Assembly (NCBI RefSeq): GCF_026191475.2
Contig: NZ_JAOSLC020000003.1
Coordinates: forward strand, 961,001-1,025,000
Length of the DNA stretch: 64,000 nucleotides
Source of the DNA: Polaribacter ponticola
GTDB lineage: Bacteria; Bacteroidota; Bacteroidia; Flavobacteriales; Flavobacteriaceae
Reading direction: 5' to 3'
Part shown: in pieces, positions 37,010-46,306 of the stretch
Layout of the letters: each line of letters starts with the position of its first letter
How positions within the stretch are numbered: position 1 is the first letter of the stretch
Position numbers and translations under genes: made by a program
The notes under the pieces: generated by a model
What the model was told of the DNA's origin: nothing
What the model saw: only the letters and a program-made list of their open reading frames with translations
Database searches by the model: none

Positions 37010-38980
37010 TTATTCTTCTGATATTTTATCTACTTCAGAAGTCTTTACTTCTTCTGTTTTAACCTCTTCGATTTCAGTATCAAATGGTCTTTTACCAAAA
37101 ATCTCTTGTAAATCATCCTTAAAAATAACTTCTTTTTCTAATAGCAATTCTGCTAACACTGTTAGCTTTTCTTTATTTTTTTCTAAAAGTTCGATAGCTC
37201 TTACATATTGAGCTTCAATCATCTTAGAAATTTCTTTATCAATTTTCTTCGCAGTATCTTCACTATAAGGTTTTACAAAACCATCATTACCAGAAGAATC
37301 ATAATATGTAATATTACCAACTTCATCATTTAAACCATAAACGGTTACCATGGCTCTGGCTTGTTTTGTAACCTTTTCTAAATCACTTAAAGCACCTGTA
37401 GAAATTTTATTAAAAATAATTTTCTCTGCTGCTCTACCTCCTAAAGTAGCACACATTTCGTCTAACATTTGTTCTGTCTGAACAATCATTCTTTCTGCCG
37501 GTAAATACCACGCAGCTCCTAATGATTGACCTCTTGGTACAATAGTTACTTTAACTAATGGTGCTGCATGTTCTAACATCCAACTTATTGTTGCATGCCC
37601 TGCTTCATGAAAAGCGATTACTTTCTTTTCTTTTGGTGTAATAACTTTATTTTTCTTTTCTAAACCACCAACAATTCTATCTACAGCATCTAAAAAATCT
37701 TGATGATGTATTGCTTTTTTACCTGTTCTTGCTGCAATTAAAGCCGCTTCATTACACATATTTGCAATATCTGCTCCAGAAAAACCTGGTGTTTGTTGTG
37801 CCAAAAAATCAATTTTAACATCATCTGCAAGTTTTAAAGGTTTAATATGAACTTCAAAAATTTCTTTTCTTTCATTTATATTAGGTAAATCTACATAGAT
37901 TTGACGGTCGAAACGACCCGCACGCATTAATGCGCTATCTAATACATCTGCTCTATTTGTAGCTGCTAGCACTATTACATTAGTATCTGTTCCAAAACCA
38001 TCCATTTCAGTCAATAATTGATTTAACGTATTTTCACGTTCATCATTACCGCCAGTCATACTATTTTTTCCACGAGCTCTACCAATTGCATCTATCTCAT
38101 CAATAAAAATAATAGATGGAGATTTTTGTTGTGCTTGTTTAAATAAATCTCTAACTCGAGAAGCTCCTACTCCAACAAACATTTCTACAAAATCTGAACC
38201 AGATAAAGAAAAGAAAGGCACATCTGCTTCACCTGCTACAGCTTTGGCTAATAATGTTTTTCCTGTTCCTGGAGGACCAACTAACAAGGCTCCTTTTGGA
38301 ATTTTACCTCCTAAAGAAGTATATTTTTCAGGATTTTTTAAGAAATCTACAATTTCTTGTACTTCTTCTTTTGCTCCTTCTAACCCTGCTACATTTTCGA
38401 ATGTAGTTTTTACTTTAGTGTCTTTATCAAATAATTTAGCTTTCGATTTACCAATACTAAATATTTGGCCTCCACCACCAGATCCTGCACCACCACCAGA
38501 CATTCTTTTCATAAAAAACAACCAAACTCCAATTAAAATAATAAATGGCAAAAAACCAAGAAAAGCATCAAAAACACTTGTTTGCTCCTTATTATCTATA
38601 TCTACAATTAAGTTTTTTTCTTTTTTTACTAAGGTTATACTTTCTTCAAAAGTTCTTAAGTCTCCAAAATTGTATTCGTATACAGGAGAACCCGGTCTGT
38701 AAAAAGTAGAAGTTGTTTGTTTTTTATGAGCCTCTTTTTTTAAAGCATCATTGGTTAGAAATATTTGTGCAATATCTCTATTTACAACTACAATTTCTTT
38801 AATATCATTATCTCTTAATATTTCTTCAAATTTATTTTTAGAAATACTTTTTGAGGCTAAATCACCACTATTAAAAAATTGAATTGCAATTATTGCAATA
38901 AAAATTGCCCCATAAATCCAATAAGAATTAAACTTAAATTTAGGCATTTTTGATTTGTTATCTTTATTTGAATCACTCAT
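37010..38980 (-). CDS. ftsH: ATP-dependent zinc metalloprotease FtsH
   Basis: Membrane-anchored AAA+ protease. 656 residues: helix at about 15-32, periplasmic domain, second helix at about 137-158, AAA module with GPPGTGKT (Walker A) and FIDEIDAIG (Walker B), SRH region, then the protease domain with zinc motif HEAGH. An acidic tail rich in Glu/Val ends the protein. Second gene of the rsfS-led transcript. Confidence 0.97.
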   Translation of the reverse strand: MSDSNKDNKSKMPKFKFNSYWIYGAIFIAIIAIQFFNSGDLASKSISKNKFEEILRDNDIKEIVVVNRDIAQIFLTNDALKKEAHKKQTTSTFYRPGSPVYEYNFGDLRTFEESITLVKKEKNLIVDIDNKEQTSVFDAFLGFLPFIILIGVWLFFMKRMSGGGAGSGGGGQIFSIGKSKAKLFDKDTKVKTTFENVAGLEGAKEEVQEIVDFLKNPEKYTSLGGKIPKGALLVGPPGTGKTLLAKAVAGEADVPFFSLSGSDFVEMFVGVGASRVRDLFKQAQQKSPSIIFIDEIDAIGRARGKNSMTGGNDERENTLNQLLTEMDGFGTDTNVIVLAATNRADVLDSALMRAGRFDRQIYVDLPNINERKEIFEVHIKPLKLADDVKIDFLAQQTPGFSGADIANMCNEAALIAARTGKKAIHHQDFLDAVDRIVGGLEKKNKVITPKEKKVIAFHEAGHATISWMLEHAAPLVKVTIVPRGQSLGAAWYLPAERMIVQTEQMLDEMCATLGGRAAEKIIFNKISTGALSDLEKVTKQARAMVTVYGLNDEVGNITYYDSSGNDGFVKPYSEDTAKKIDKEISKMIEAQYVRAIELLEKNKEKLTVLAELLLEKEVIFKDDLQEIFGKRPFDTEIEEVKTEEVKTSEVDKISEE

Positions 38981-39000
38981 ATATTAAAAAATGAATAAGA

Positions 39001-39369
39001 TTAATTAGGATTAATTTTGGTAATTTTTGCATCTCCCCAAAGGCTTTCGATATCGTAATAATCTCTAACCTGTTTTTGAAAGATATGAACTGCTACATTA
39101 ACATAGTCCATTAAAACCCACTCAGAGTTTGTTTGTCCTTCTATATGCCAAGGTTTATCTTTAAGTTCTTTACTCACCATTTTTTGAACAGAACCAGAAA
39201 TAGCATTCACTTGTGTATTAGAATTACCAGAACAGATTATAAAATAATCGCAAACAGTATTCTCAATTTCTCTTAAATCAAGTAATTGAATATCCTCTCC
39301 TTTTACCTCATCAATACCCTTTATAATTACAGCGATTAGATCGTCTGTGCTTACTTGCTTTTTTGTCAT
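39001..39369 (-). CDS. rsfS: Ribosomal silencing factor RsfS
   Basis: 122 residues. Binds uL14 and prevents subunit joining under starvation. Conserved segments: DYFIICSGNSNTQVNAIS, PWHIEGQTNSEWVLMDY and VAVHIFQKQVRDYYDIE LW. First gene of the rsfS-ftsH-LUD-cdsA-psd-acbp-yceI series. Confidence 0.94.
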   Translation of the reverse strand: MTKKQVSTDDLIAVIIKGIDEVKGEDIQLLDLREIENTVCDYFIICSGNSNTQVNAISGSVQKMVSKELKDKPWHIEGQTNSEWVLMDYVNVAVHIFQKQVRDYYDIESLWGDAKITKINPN

Positions 39370-39390
39370 TAGTTTTTTTCTAATTTATCG

Positions 39391-39398
39391 CAAAGTTA
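39391..39398 (-). promoter_or_regulatory. -7 promoter box TAACTTTG of the rsfS-ftsH block
   Basis: Exact TAnnTTTG match on the minus strand, 21 bp before the rsfS ATG. No clear -33 element is visible. Confidence 0.4.
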
Positions 39399-39455
39399 TT
39401 CTTTTTTTGCGAGTTTTTTGCTTAATATTGAACTACTTTACACTTTATTTAACAC

Positions 39456-40187
39456 TTGAAAATAATCAAACTTAATGCCATTGATTCTACCAATTCTTTT
39501 TTAAAAGAAATGGCAGCCAATTCTACTCTCGAAAATTTTACTGTAATTGTAACTCAAGAACAGACAAATGGTCGTGGTCAACAAGAAAGCACCTGGGTTT
39601 CCGAACCCCATAAAAACCTAACTACCAGCATATTTACTAATAATTTAAATTTAGAAACCTATTATCAAAAATACTTAAACTTTGCTGTTTGTTTATCTAT
39701 ATTTGAAGTACTTAATACTAAAAAAATTTCTAATTTAAGAATAAAGTGGCCTAACGACATTATGGCAGAAAACAAAAAAATCTGCGGTCTATTAATAGAG
39801 AACACAATTAAAGGTAGTAAAATTAATAATTCTATTATAGGAATTGGGTTAAATGTGAATCAAGAAGTGTTTCCTAGTTATTTGAAAAATGTAGCTTCTT
39901 TAAAAAATCTTACTAATATCAATTTTGATTTAGAACTATTATTAATTGAAATTGTTGAAAAATTAAAAGAAAAAATTACGATTCTATTATCAAAAGAGTA
40001 TGGTGTTTTAGAAACAGAATATTTAAATGTTTTGTATAAAAAAAACATCCCAACTATGTTTAAAGATAGTAACGATGTTTTGTTTATGGGTAAAATTATT
40101 GGAATATCTGATCTCGGTTATCTAGAAATAGAGTTAGAAGATGAAAGTATCCAACAATTTGGTATTAAAGAAGTTTCTCTAGCTTAA
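39456..40187 (+). CDS. birA: Biotin--[acetyl-CoA-carboxylase] ligase
   Basis: Attaches biotin to the carrier domain of acetyl-CoA carboxylase. 243 residues from a TTG start; no ATG is suitably placed. Signatures: DSTNSFLKE, QTNGRGQQESTWVS (biotinyl-AMP loop GRGxxx), RIKWPNDIM and KICGLLIE. There is no N-terminal DNA-binding domain, so it is a class I ligase without repressor function. Convergent overlap of 9 bp with the SRPBCC gene. Confidence 0.93.
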   Translation: MKIIKLNAIDSTNSFLKEMAANSTLENFTVIVTQEQTNGRGQQESTWVSEPHKNLTTSIFTNNLNLETYYQKYLNFAVCLSIFEVLNTKKISNLRIKWPNDIMAENKKICGLLIENTIKGSKINNSIIGIGLNVNQEVFPSYLKNVASLKNLTNINFDLELLLIEIVEKLKEKITILLSKEYGVLETEYLNVLYKKNIPTMFKDSNDVLFMGKIIGISDLGYLEIELEDESIQQFGIKEVSLA

Positions 40188-40571
40188 ACCTTCTAAATTA
40201 TCAGTTAACGTTTCTATAAAACTATTTAGTGGTTTTTTTACCATCATAGCCATCATCATATTAAATTTACCGTTAAAATCTAACTGTACTTCAGAAGAAG
40301 TAGCATCTATTCCATCAATATTTGCAACTAACTCGAAATCTAATTTACTACTAGCTGCCCCTAAAGTAATACTAGAATATTCTATTTGTTCTTTTAAAAC
40401 CAATCTAATTTCTGGCATCCCTTTTAATCCGAAGATAAAAGAATCTCCATCTACTTCAAATTTCTGAATAGATTCGGGCATTAACTGTTCAAAGTTTTTT
40501 AAATCGGTTAAAAACTCAAAAGTTTCTTTTTGAGACTTGTTTACAGTTACTTTATTTCCATTAATATTCAT
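40179..40571 (-). CDS. SRPBCC (START/Bet v1-like) family protein
   Basis: 130 residues with the helix-grip pattern of small SRPBCC proteins (KETFEFLTDLKNFEQLMPE at the start, a long amphipathic C-terminal helix). These bind hydrophobic ligands; ligand unknown. It lies 18 bp downstream of pyrE and is probably co-transcribed with it. Confidence 0.8.
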   Translation of the reverse strand: MNINGNKVTVNKSQKETFEFLTDLKNFEQLMPESIQKFEVDGDSFIFGLKGMPEIRLVLKEQIEYSSITLGAASSKLDFELVANIDGIDATSSEVQLDFNGKFNMMMAMMVKKPLNSFIETLTDNLEGLS

Positions 40572-40589
40572 ATTCTTTCTAGTTTTATT

Positions 40590-41231
40590 TTATTGATTCC
40601 ACTCACTTGGGTTTGCTCTCCACTCTTGCAAAGTAGCCAATTCTTTTTGTGTAATATAATTACTTTCTAAAGCTTGCTCTAGTAAATTATCGTAATTACT
40701 AAGCGTGGTTAAACTTACGTTTTTTTCTTTAAAGTTTTCTGTAGCAATATCAAATCCGTAAGAAAAGATGGCAACCATCCCTTTAACAACAGCTCCAGCT
40801 TCTTTTAATGCAGCAACTGCATTTAAACTACTGTTACCTGTGCTAATTAAATCTTCAATTACCACTACGTTTTGTCCGCTTTCTAAATGCCCCTCAATTT
40901 GGTTTTTTCTTCCGTGTTTTTTAGGTTCTGGTCTTACATATACAAATGGCACGCCTAATTCTTGGGCAACTAATATACCAATTGCAATTGCGCCAGTAGC
41001 AACACCAGCAATAACATCTGGCTTGCCATACTCTAATTCAGCAATTTTTGCAATTTCTTCTTTTAAAAAGACACGCACAGGAGGATATGAAAGTGTTACC
41101 CTATTATCACAATAAATAGGAGATTTCCATCCAGAAGCCCAATTAAAAGGTTCTGATGGGCTTAACTTTATTGCTTTAATTTGCAACAAAAGTTCAGCAG
41201 TTTTTTTTGCAGTATCTTTGTTTAAAATCAT
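40590..41231 (-). CDS. pyrE: Orotate phosphoribosyltransferase
   Basis: Converts orotate and PRPP to orotidine 5'-phosphate in pyrimidine synthesis. 213 residues from the ATG at 41231; an upstream in-frame extension to 41318 runs through the divergent Nudix gene and is rejected. PRPP loop VVVIEDLISTGNSS and the KKHGRKNQIEG flexible loop are intact. A TACATTTG box (41236-41243) lies 5 bp before the ATG, so the mRNA may be nearly leaderless. Confidence 0.94.
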   Translation of the reverse strand: MILNKDTAKKTAELLLQIKAIKLSPSEPFNWASGWKSPIYCDNRVTLSYPPVRVFLKEEIAKIAELEYGKPDVIAGVATGAIAIGILVAQELGVPFVYVRPEPKKHGRKNQIEGHLESGQNVVVIEDLISTGNSSLNAVAALKEAGAVVKGMVAIFSYGFDIATENFKEKNVSLTTLSNYDNLLEQALESNYITQKELATLQEWRANPSEWNQ

Positions 41232-41238
41232 ATCGCAA

Positions 41239-41835
41239 ATGTATAAAGTTTTTGTAAATGATGCCCTTATAATTTTAACATCTTCGTTAAAAAAAGAAAA
41301 TAATTTTCCAACGTACAATTTTAAGGATATTGTAGTCGATAAAATTATACAACAACTACAGAATAAAGAAGCTCTTGGTCTTACTTTATACTCTTCTAAT
41401 TTAGAGAAAGACTGGAAAAAATTTACCAGTTTTATGACGGTAATTCCTGCTGCTGGCGGATTAGTGCTTAACAGTAAAAAAGAAATACTCTTTATTTACA
41501 GAAATAATGTTTGGGATTTACCTAAAGGCTGGATCGAAAAAAACGAAGCTATAGAAACTGCTGCTATTAGAGAAGTAGAAGAAGAATGTGGTATTTTCGA
41601 TTTAACAATTACTAAAAAACTACTTACCACTTATCATATTTATTTTCACAAAGGCATAAAACTAAAAAAAACACATTGGTTTTTAATGACTTCTAATTAT
41701 GATAAAGAATTAATACCACAATTAGAAGAAGGCATAACCAAAGTTTGTTTTAAAAATGTCTTTAAAACTGATGAAGCTTTAAAAAACACCTACGCAAATA
41801 TAAAATTAGTGTATGATACTTATAAAGAAGGCTAG
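41239..41835 (+). CDS. Nudix hydrolase
   Basis: 198 residues from the ATG at 41239; an earlier in-frame ATG at 41218 would overlap the pyrE start. The Nudix box is complete: G-(x5)-E-(x7)-REVEEECGI starting at GWIEKNEA. The N-terminal 65 residues are family-specific. Hydrolyses a nucleoside-diphosphate-linked compound, identity unknown. Only 7 bp separate its start codon from that of divergent pyrE. Confidence 0.88.
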   Translation: MYKVFVNDALIILTSSLKKENNFPTYNFKDIVVDKIIQQLQNKEALGLTLYSSNLEKDWKKFTSFMTVIPAAGGLVLNSKKEILFIYRNNVWDLPKGWIEKNEAIETAAIREVEEECGIFDLTITKKLLTTYHIYFHKGIKLKKTHWFLMTSNYDKELIPQLEEGITKVCFKNVFKTDEALKNTYANIKLVYDTYKEG

Positions 41836-41853
41836 TTTTTTAAAAAAACGGAG

Positions 41854-41861
41854 TATCTTTG
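41854..41861 (+). promoter_or_regulatory. -7 promoter box TATCTTTG of the SulP gene
   Basis: Exact TAnnTTTG match, 26 bp before the ATG at 41888. Confidence 0.4.
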
Positions 41862-41887
41862 CCGACTTTTAAAAGCGATAAAACATT

Positions 41888-43549
41888 ATGACTGAATTTA
41901 TTAGAAAAATAATACCAAATGCTAAAGATGATGTCTTAGCAGGAATCACAGTTTCTTTAGCTATGATACCAGAAGTTGTAGCTTTTGCTTTTGTTGCTCA
42001 AATAGATCCTTTAGTTGCACTTTCTGGGGCATTTATTATCGGATTAATTACTGCTATTTTTGGCGGAAGACCAGGTTTAATTTCTGGCGCTGCAGGTGCT
42101 GTTGCTGTAATTTTTGTTTCTATGATTGCAGAAGGCCATACAAAAGGAATGTTGTTTGATGCACCTGTAGATAATATGGGCTATTTCTATTTACTTGCCT
42201 GTGTAATTTTAATGGGTGTTATACAAATACTTGCTGGTGTTTTTAAATTAGGTCGTTTTGTACGTTTAATTCCGCATTCTGTAATGATGGGATTTGTAAA
42301 CGGATTAGCAATCGTAATTTTTTGGGCGCAAGTAAAAATGTTTTCTCATAAAACATTATCGGTTTCAAAAGAAGGTGTAAAAGAGTATGTGAGCACTTTT
42401 ATGAGCGGAACAGAATTATATATTATGCTAGGTTTAGTTGGTTTAACAATGGCCATTATATGGGTATTGCCAAAAATCACTAAAAAGATACCGGCATCTT
42501 TAACAGCTATTTTAATTACTACATTAATTGTTGTTTTTTCTGGAATGGAAGTTTCAACCGTAGGTTCTTATATTATTGAAGGTGGAGGAACTGGTTTAAA
42601 AGGAGAATTTCCAACACCTAATTTAGAGCTTTGGCAAAATTTACCTTTTAATTTAGACACGCTAACATTTATTTTACCTTTTGCTTTTTTAGCGGCTTCT
42701 GTTGGTTTAATTGAGTCTTTAATGACCATGAATTTAGTAGATGAATTAACAGAAACTAGAGGAAACGGAAACAGAGAATGTGTTGCACAAGGAGCTGGTA
42801 ATATTGTAAGTGGTTTGTTTGGTGGAACTGGTGGTTGTGGTATGATTGGGCAAACTGTTATAAATATTAATGCTGGCGGACGTGGACGTTTATCTGGTAT
42901 TATGATGGCAATAACCTTACTTACTTTTATTCTTTTTACTGATAAATTAATAGAACAAGTGCCTATTGCTGCATTAGTTGGTGTTATGTTTATGATGGTT
43001 ATAGAAACTTTTGCTTGGTCTAGTTTTAGAATTTTAAAGAAAATACCTAAGTCAGATGCTTTTGTACTAATTATAGTTTCTACCGTAACTGTAATTTTTG
43101 ATTTAGCAATTGCAGTTTTTGTAGGTGTTATTGTTTCTGCATTGGTTTTTGCTTGGGAAAGCGCTAAGAAAATTAGAGCTAGAAAACGTATTAAAGAAGA
43201 CGGAACGAAAGTTTATGAAATTTGGGGACCTCTTTTCTTTGGTAGTATTTCTGCTTTTAATGAAAAGTTTGATGTTAAAAACGACCCAGAAAATGTAGAG
43301 ATAGATTTTGTAGAAGCTCGTGTTTCCGATCATTCTGCTATAGAAGCTATTTTTGCTTTAGTAGAAAAATACCAAGCTGCAAATAAAAAAATTACACTAA
43401 AACATTTAAGCGAAGATTGTAAATTATTACTTTATAAATCTAGCCCGATATTTACAGATATTATTATAGAAGATATCGATGATCCTCGTTATCATTTAGC
43501 GGCTAATCCAGAAAAGTTCCCTAAAGCTTTGAAAGAATATAAGTTTTAG
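41888..43549 (+). CDS. SulP-family inorganic anion transporter
   Basis: 553 residues with 10-12 membrane helices. SulP features: GITVSLAMIPEVVAFAF in helix 1, the FGGRPGLISGAAGAVAV segment and GGTGGCGMIGQTVININAGG. The cytoplasmic C-terminus (about 440-553) is a STAS-like domain. Sulfate or bicarbonate are the usual substrates; the sequence does not decide between them. Confidence 0.9.
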   Translation: MTEFIRKIIPNAKDDVLAGITVSLAMIPEVVAFAFVAQIDPLVALSGAFIIGLITAIFGGRPGLISGAAGAVAVIFVSMIAEGHTKGMLFDAPVDNMGYFYLLACVILMGVIQILAGVFKLGRFVRLIPHSVMMGFVNGLAIVIFWAQVKMFSHKTLSVSKEGVKEYVSTFMSGTELYIMLGLVGLTMAIIWVLPKITKKIPASLTAILITTLIVVFSGMEVSTVGSYIIEGGGTGLKGEFPTPNLELWQNLPFNLDTLTFILPFAFLAASVGLIESLMTMNLVDELTETRGNGNRECVAQGAGNIVSGLFGGTGGCGMIGQTVININAGGRGRLSGIMMAITLLTFILFTDKLIEQVPIAALVGVMFMMVIETFAWSSFRILKKIPKSDAFVLIIVSTVTVIFDLAIAVFVGVIVSALVFAWESAKKIRARKRIKEDGTKVYEIWGPLFFGSISAFNEKFDVKNDPENVEIDFVEARVSDHSAIEAIFALVEKYQAANKKITLKHLSEDCKLLLYKSSPIFTDIIIEDIDDPRYHLAANPEKFPKALKEYKF

Positions 43550-43566
43550 AGGAAAGTGTAGTTTTA

Positions 43567-43992
43567 TCAGTAATGCAAACCTTTTACTGCTATTTCTGCT
43601 GAATATAAAGAAACAAAATCTTTATCATTTAAAAATTCATTATACAATGCTGCAATTAGATATTTTCTAATTGCAGCATTATTGTTTTCTCCTTTTTCAT
43701 TTCCTAAGTGAACACCTCTTTTATATATGGCAAATAATTTATGCTTCTGTTTTATTTCAAAACCATTAATATCATAATAAACATCTGTTTCAGCTTCATG
43801 CCAATCAGTCCAATAAAACCATTCATTTGTAGTATTGAATGTCAACAATTCTTCCTCCCATTTTAACCCTAAACTTTCTACATACAGCTTAGCTTGATTC
43901 TCTGTTTCACAATAATACTCTCCATTATTAAAACAATATCCCTCATTCATTCCTTTTCCATTGAAATCATTTACTCTAGCATATTTTTTCAT
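43567..43992 (-). CDS. Hypothetical protein divergent from the XRE regulator
   Basis: 141 residues, no signal peptide or membrane helix, rich in aromatic residues (EWFYWTDWHEAETDVYYD). I do not recognise the family. Its start shares a 80-bp regulatory region, with an inverted-repeat operator, with the XRE gene. It may be a third member of that accessory module. Confidence 0.6.
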   Translation of the reverse strand: MKKYARVNDFNGKGMNEGYCFNNGEYYCETENQAKLYVESLGLKWEEELLTFNTTNEWFYWTDWHEAETDVYYDINGFEIKQKHKLFAIYKRGVHLGNEKGENNNAAIRKYLIAALYNEFLNDKDFVSLYSAEIAVKGLHY

Positions 43993-44023
43993 ATTTAATA
44001 ATTTATGTAAATATATAAAATTG

Positions 44024-44061
44024 ATACTTATTGTATGTTGATAAAAGAATACAATAAGTAT
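44024..44061. promoter_or_regulatory. 13-bp inverted repeat, likely XRE operator
   Basis: ATACTTATTGTAT (44024-44036) and its exact complement ATACAATAAGTAT (44049-44061), 12 bp apart. Each arm is itself a near-palindrome (ATAC-N5-GTAT), so it offers two dimer sites. It lies between the divergent hypothetical gene and the XRE gene. Confidence 0.65.
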
Positions 44062-44072
44062 AGTTTAGATAA

Positions 44073-44351
44073 ATGGTAAATAAATTTATTCTTAAAGAAT
44101 TTGGAGTAAGAATTCGAGAGCTAAGACTAGAAAATAATTTAAGTCAAGAAAAACTTTCTTTTAAAACAGGCTTTCATAGAACTTATATTGGAATGATAGA
44201 AAGAGGTGAAAGAAATATTTCCCTAACTAATATTGCAGTATTTTCTAAGGTTTTTGAAATGGATTTATCGGATTTATTAAACTTCAAAAATCAGAATAAG
44301 AATCTAAGTTATCATAATTACAAATTAAAGACTGATAAATTAGATGAGTAG
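44073..44351 (+). CDS. XRE-family helix-turn-helix regulator
   Basis: 92 residues with a single HTH_3 domain (FGVRIRELRLENNLSQEKLS, FHRTYIGMIERGERNISL). The layout is that of the small control (C) proteins of restriction-modification and defence modules. Its last 8 bp overlap the start of the nuclease-helicase gene. An inverted repeat directly upstream suggests autoregulation. Confidence 0.87.
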   Translation: MVNKFILKEFGVRIRELRLENNLSQEKLSFKTGFHRTYIGMIERGERNISLTNIAVFSKVFEMDLSDLLNFKNQNKNLSYHNYKLKTDKLDE

Positions 44352-46296
44352 AGCTTATTATAAAAATTCAATTTCAAAATTTGTTCTAGAAGATTCAAAT
44401 TCAATTTTAGGGCAATTAAGCTTAAATCACACTAATCGTTCATTAGAAGATTTACAAAAAAATGCATGGGTAAAACAGATTGAAATTCTTAAGAATGAAT
44501 TAAAACAAGTAAACGGGGCAATCTATTTTGAATTTCAAATCCCCAGAATGGGAAAAAGAGTAGATAATATTATTATAGTTGATGATTGTGTTTTTGTTAT
44601 TGAATTTAAAGTTGGAGATGATAAATATGGTAAACATGCAGAACTACAAGTAATAGACTACTGTTTAGATTTAAAAAATTTCCATGAAGGAAGTCACTTT
44701 GTCAAATTGATTCCTTTATTGGTAGCTACTAATGCTGAAGATAGTCTTGTTAATATAAATGAAGTATTAAAACACAACGAAGTTGCAAAATGTAATAAAA
44801 AAGGAATAAAAAAAGTATTGAAAGTTTTATTCAGAATCCCAAAGATAAAATTGATATTAAAATTTGGGAGAACTCAATATACAAACCAACTCCAACAATT
44901 ATTGAATTTGCTCAATCATTATACAAAGGACATGATGTAAAAGAAATATCTAGGCATGATTCTGAAAAAATAAACCTAGCTAAAACTTCTAATTATATTA
45001 ATGAAGTTATAGAAAGTTCTAAATTAAATAATAAAAAGTCAATTTGCTTTATAACTGGAGTTCCAGGAGCAGGAAAAACTCTAGCTGGGTTGAATATAGC
45101 AAACGAAAGAATGAGGGCTGATGAAGATGAACATGCTGTTTTTCTTTCAGGAAATGGACCTTTAGTAGAAGTATTAAGAGAAGCTTTAGCTAGGGATTTA
45201 GTTTTATCATCAAAAGAGAAAGAAGAAAGAGTAACAAAAGACGATGCAAAAAGAAGGACAAATACTTTTATTCAAAATATACATCACTTTAGAGACGAAT
45301 ATCTAACTCCTAATCTAATTCCAACAGAAAAAGTTGTTGTTTTCGATGAAGCTCAAAGAGCATGGAATAAAAAACAAGTTAGTTCTTTCATGAAAAGAAA
45401 AAGAGGTCTTGAAGATTTTGAAATGTCTGAACCCGAATTTTTGATGAGATGTTATGAATCGTCATCAAGACTGGTGCACAATTGTTTGTCTTATTGGAGG
45501 TGGTCAAGAAATAAATACAGGTGAAGCTGGATTAGAAGAATGGATTAATGCTTTTCAAAATGAATTTGAAGATTGGGAAATTCATTTTTCAAATTCAATT
45601 ATTAACAGCACAAATTATATAAAAACAGAGACTCAACGAACTTGGTTATTAAAAAATGGAATTTCTGAAAAAGACTTACATTTATCCGTCTCTCTACGTT
45701 CTTATAGGTCTGAACAAGTGTCTGCATTTGTGCATGAATTATTAGAATTAAATTTAGATAATACTAAAAAACTATATTCTGAAATTAAAAACTCATTTCC
45801 GTTTTTCTTAACAAGAGATATAGATACAGCAAAAGATTGGTTAAGAAAAGAAAGTAAAGGTACAGAAAGGATAGGATTAGTAGCGTCTTCAGGTGCAAGA
45901 AGGTTAAAAGCTTTAGGCCTTGACGTAAAGAATGAAATATCAGCCCCTAACTGGTTTCTAAACTCAAGTGATGATATTAGGTCTTCATCTTTTCTAGAAG
46001 ATATTGCAACTGAATTTGATATTCAAGGACTCGAAATTGAGAGAACTTGTTTAATATGGGGAGCAAATTTTCATATAGTAAATAATAAATGGAAATACCA
46101 AAGTTTCAAAGGCACAAAGTGGATGAATATTAATCAAGAAATAACTAAAAGCTATCTCAAAAACACTTATCGTGTTTTATTGACTAGAGCTAGACAAGGA
46201 ATGATTATCTACATTCCTAAAGGCTCAAATATAGACCATACAAGACCAGATATATTTTATGATGAAACTTATAAATATTTAAAAAAATCGGCATAG
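44344..46296 (+). pseudogene. Nuclease-helicase with SLFN group 3-type (DUF2075) helicase domain, two frameshifts
   Basis: About 650 residues after repair. The N-terminal part resembles a PD-(D/E)xK nuclease (RVDNIIIVDD ... FVIEFKVG: Asp, then Glu-x-Lys). Next comes the DUF2075/SLFN-g3 helicase core: Walker A TGVPGAGKTLAG, Walker B VVVFDEAQRAW, IGGGQEINTGEAG, and YRVLLTRARQGMIIY at the end. Break 1: A7 at 44808-44814 needs eight A. Break 2: one extra base near 45447-45453, not in a homopolymer. It may be a truly decayed gene or two sequencing errors. Coupled to the XRE gene; a possible phage-defence effector. Confidence 0.75.
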
Positions 46297-46306
46297 AAGA
46301 ATTATT

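Noticed and set aside
41232-41318. N-terminal extension of pyrE
   Set aside because: It runs through the start of the divergent Nudix gene and has no PyrE homology; the ATG at 41231 gives the normal length.
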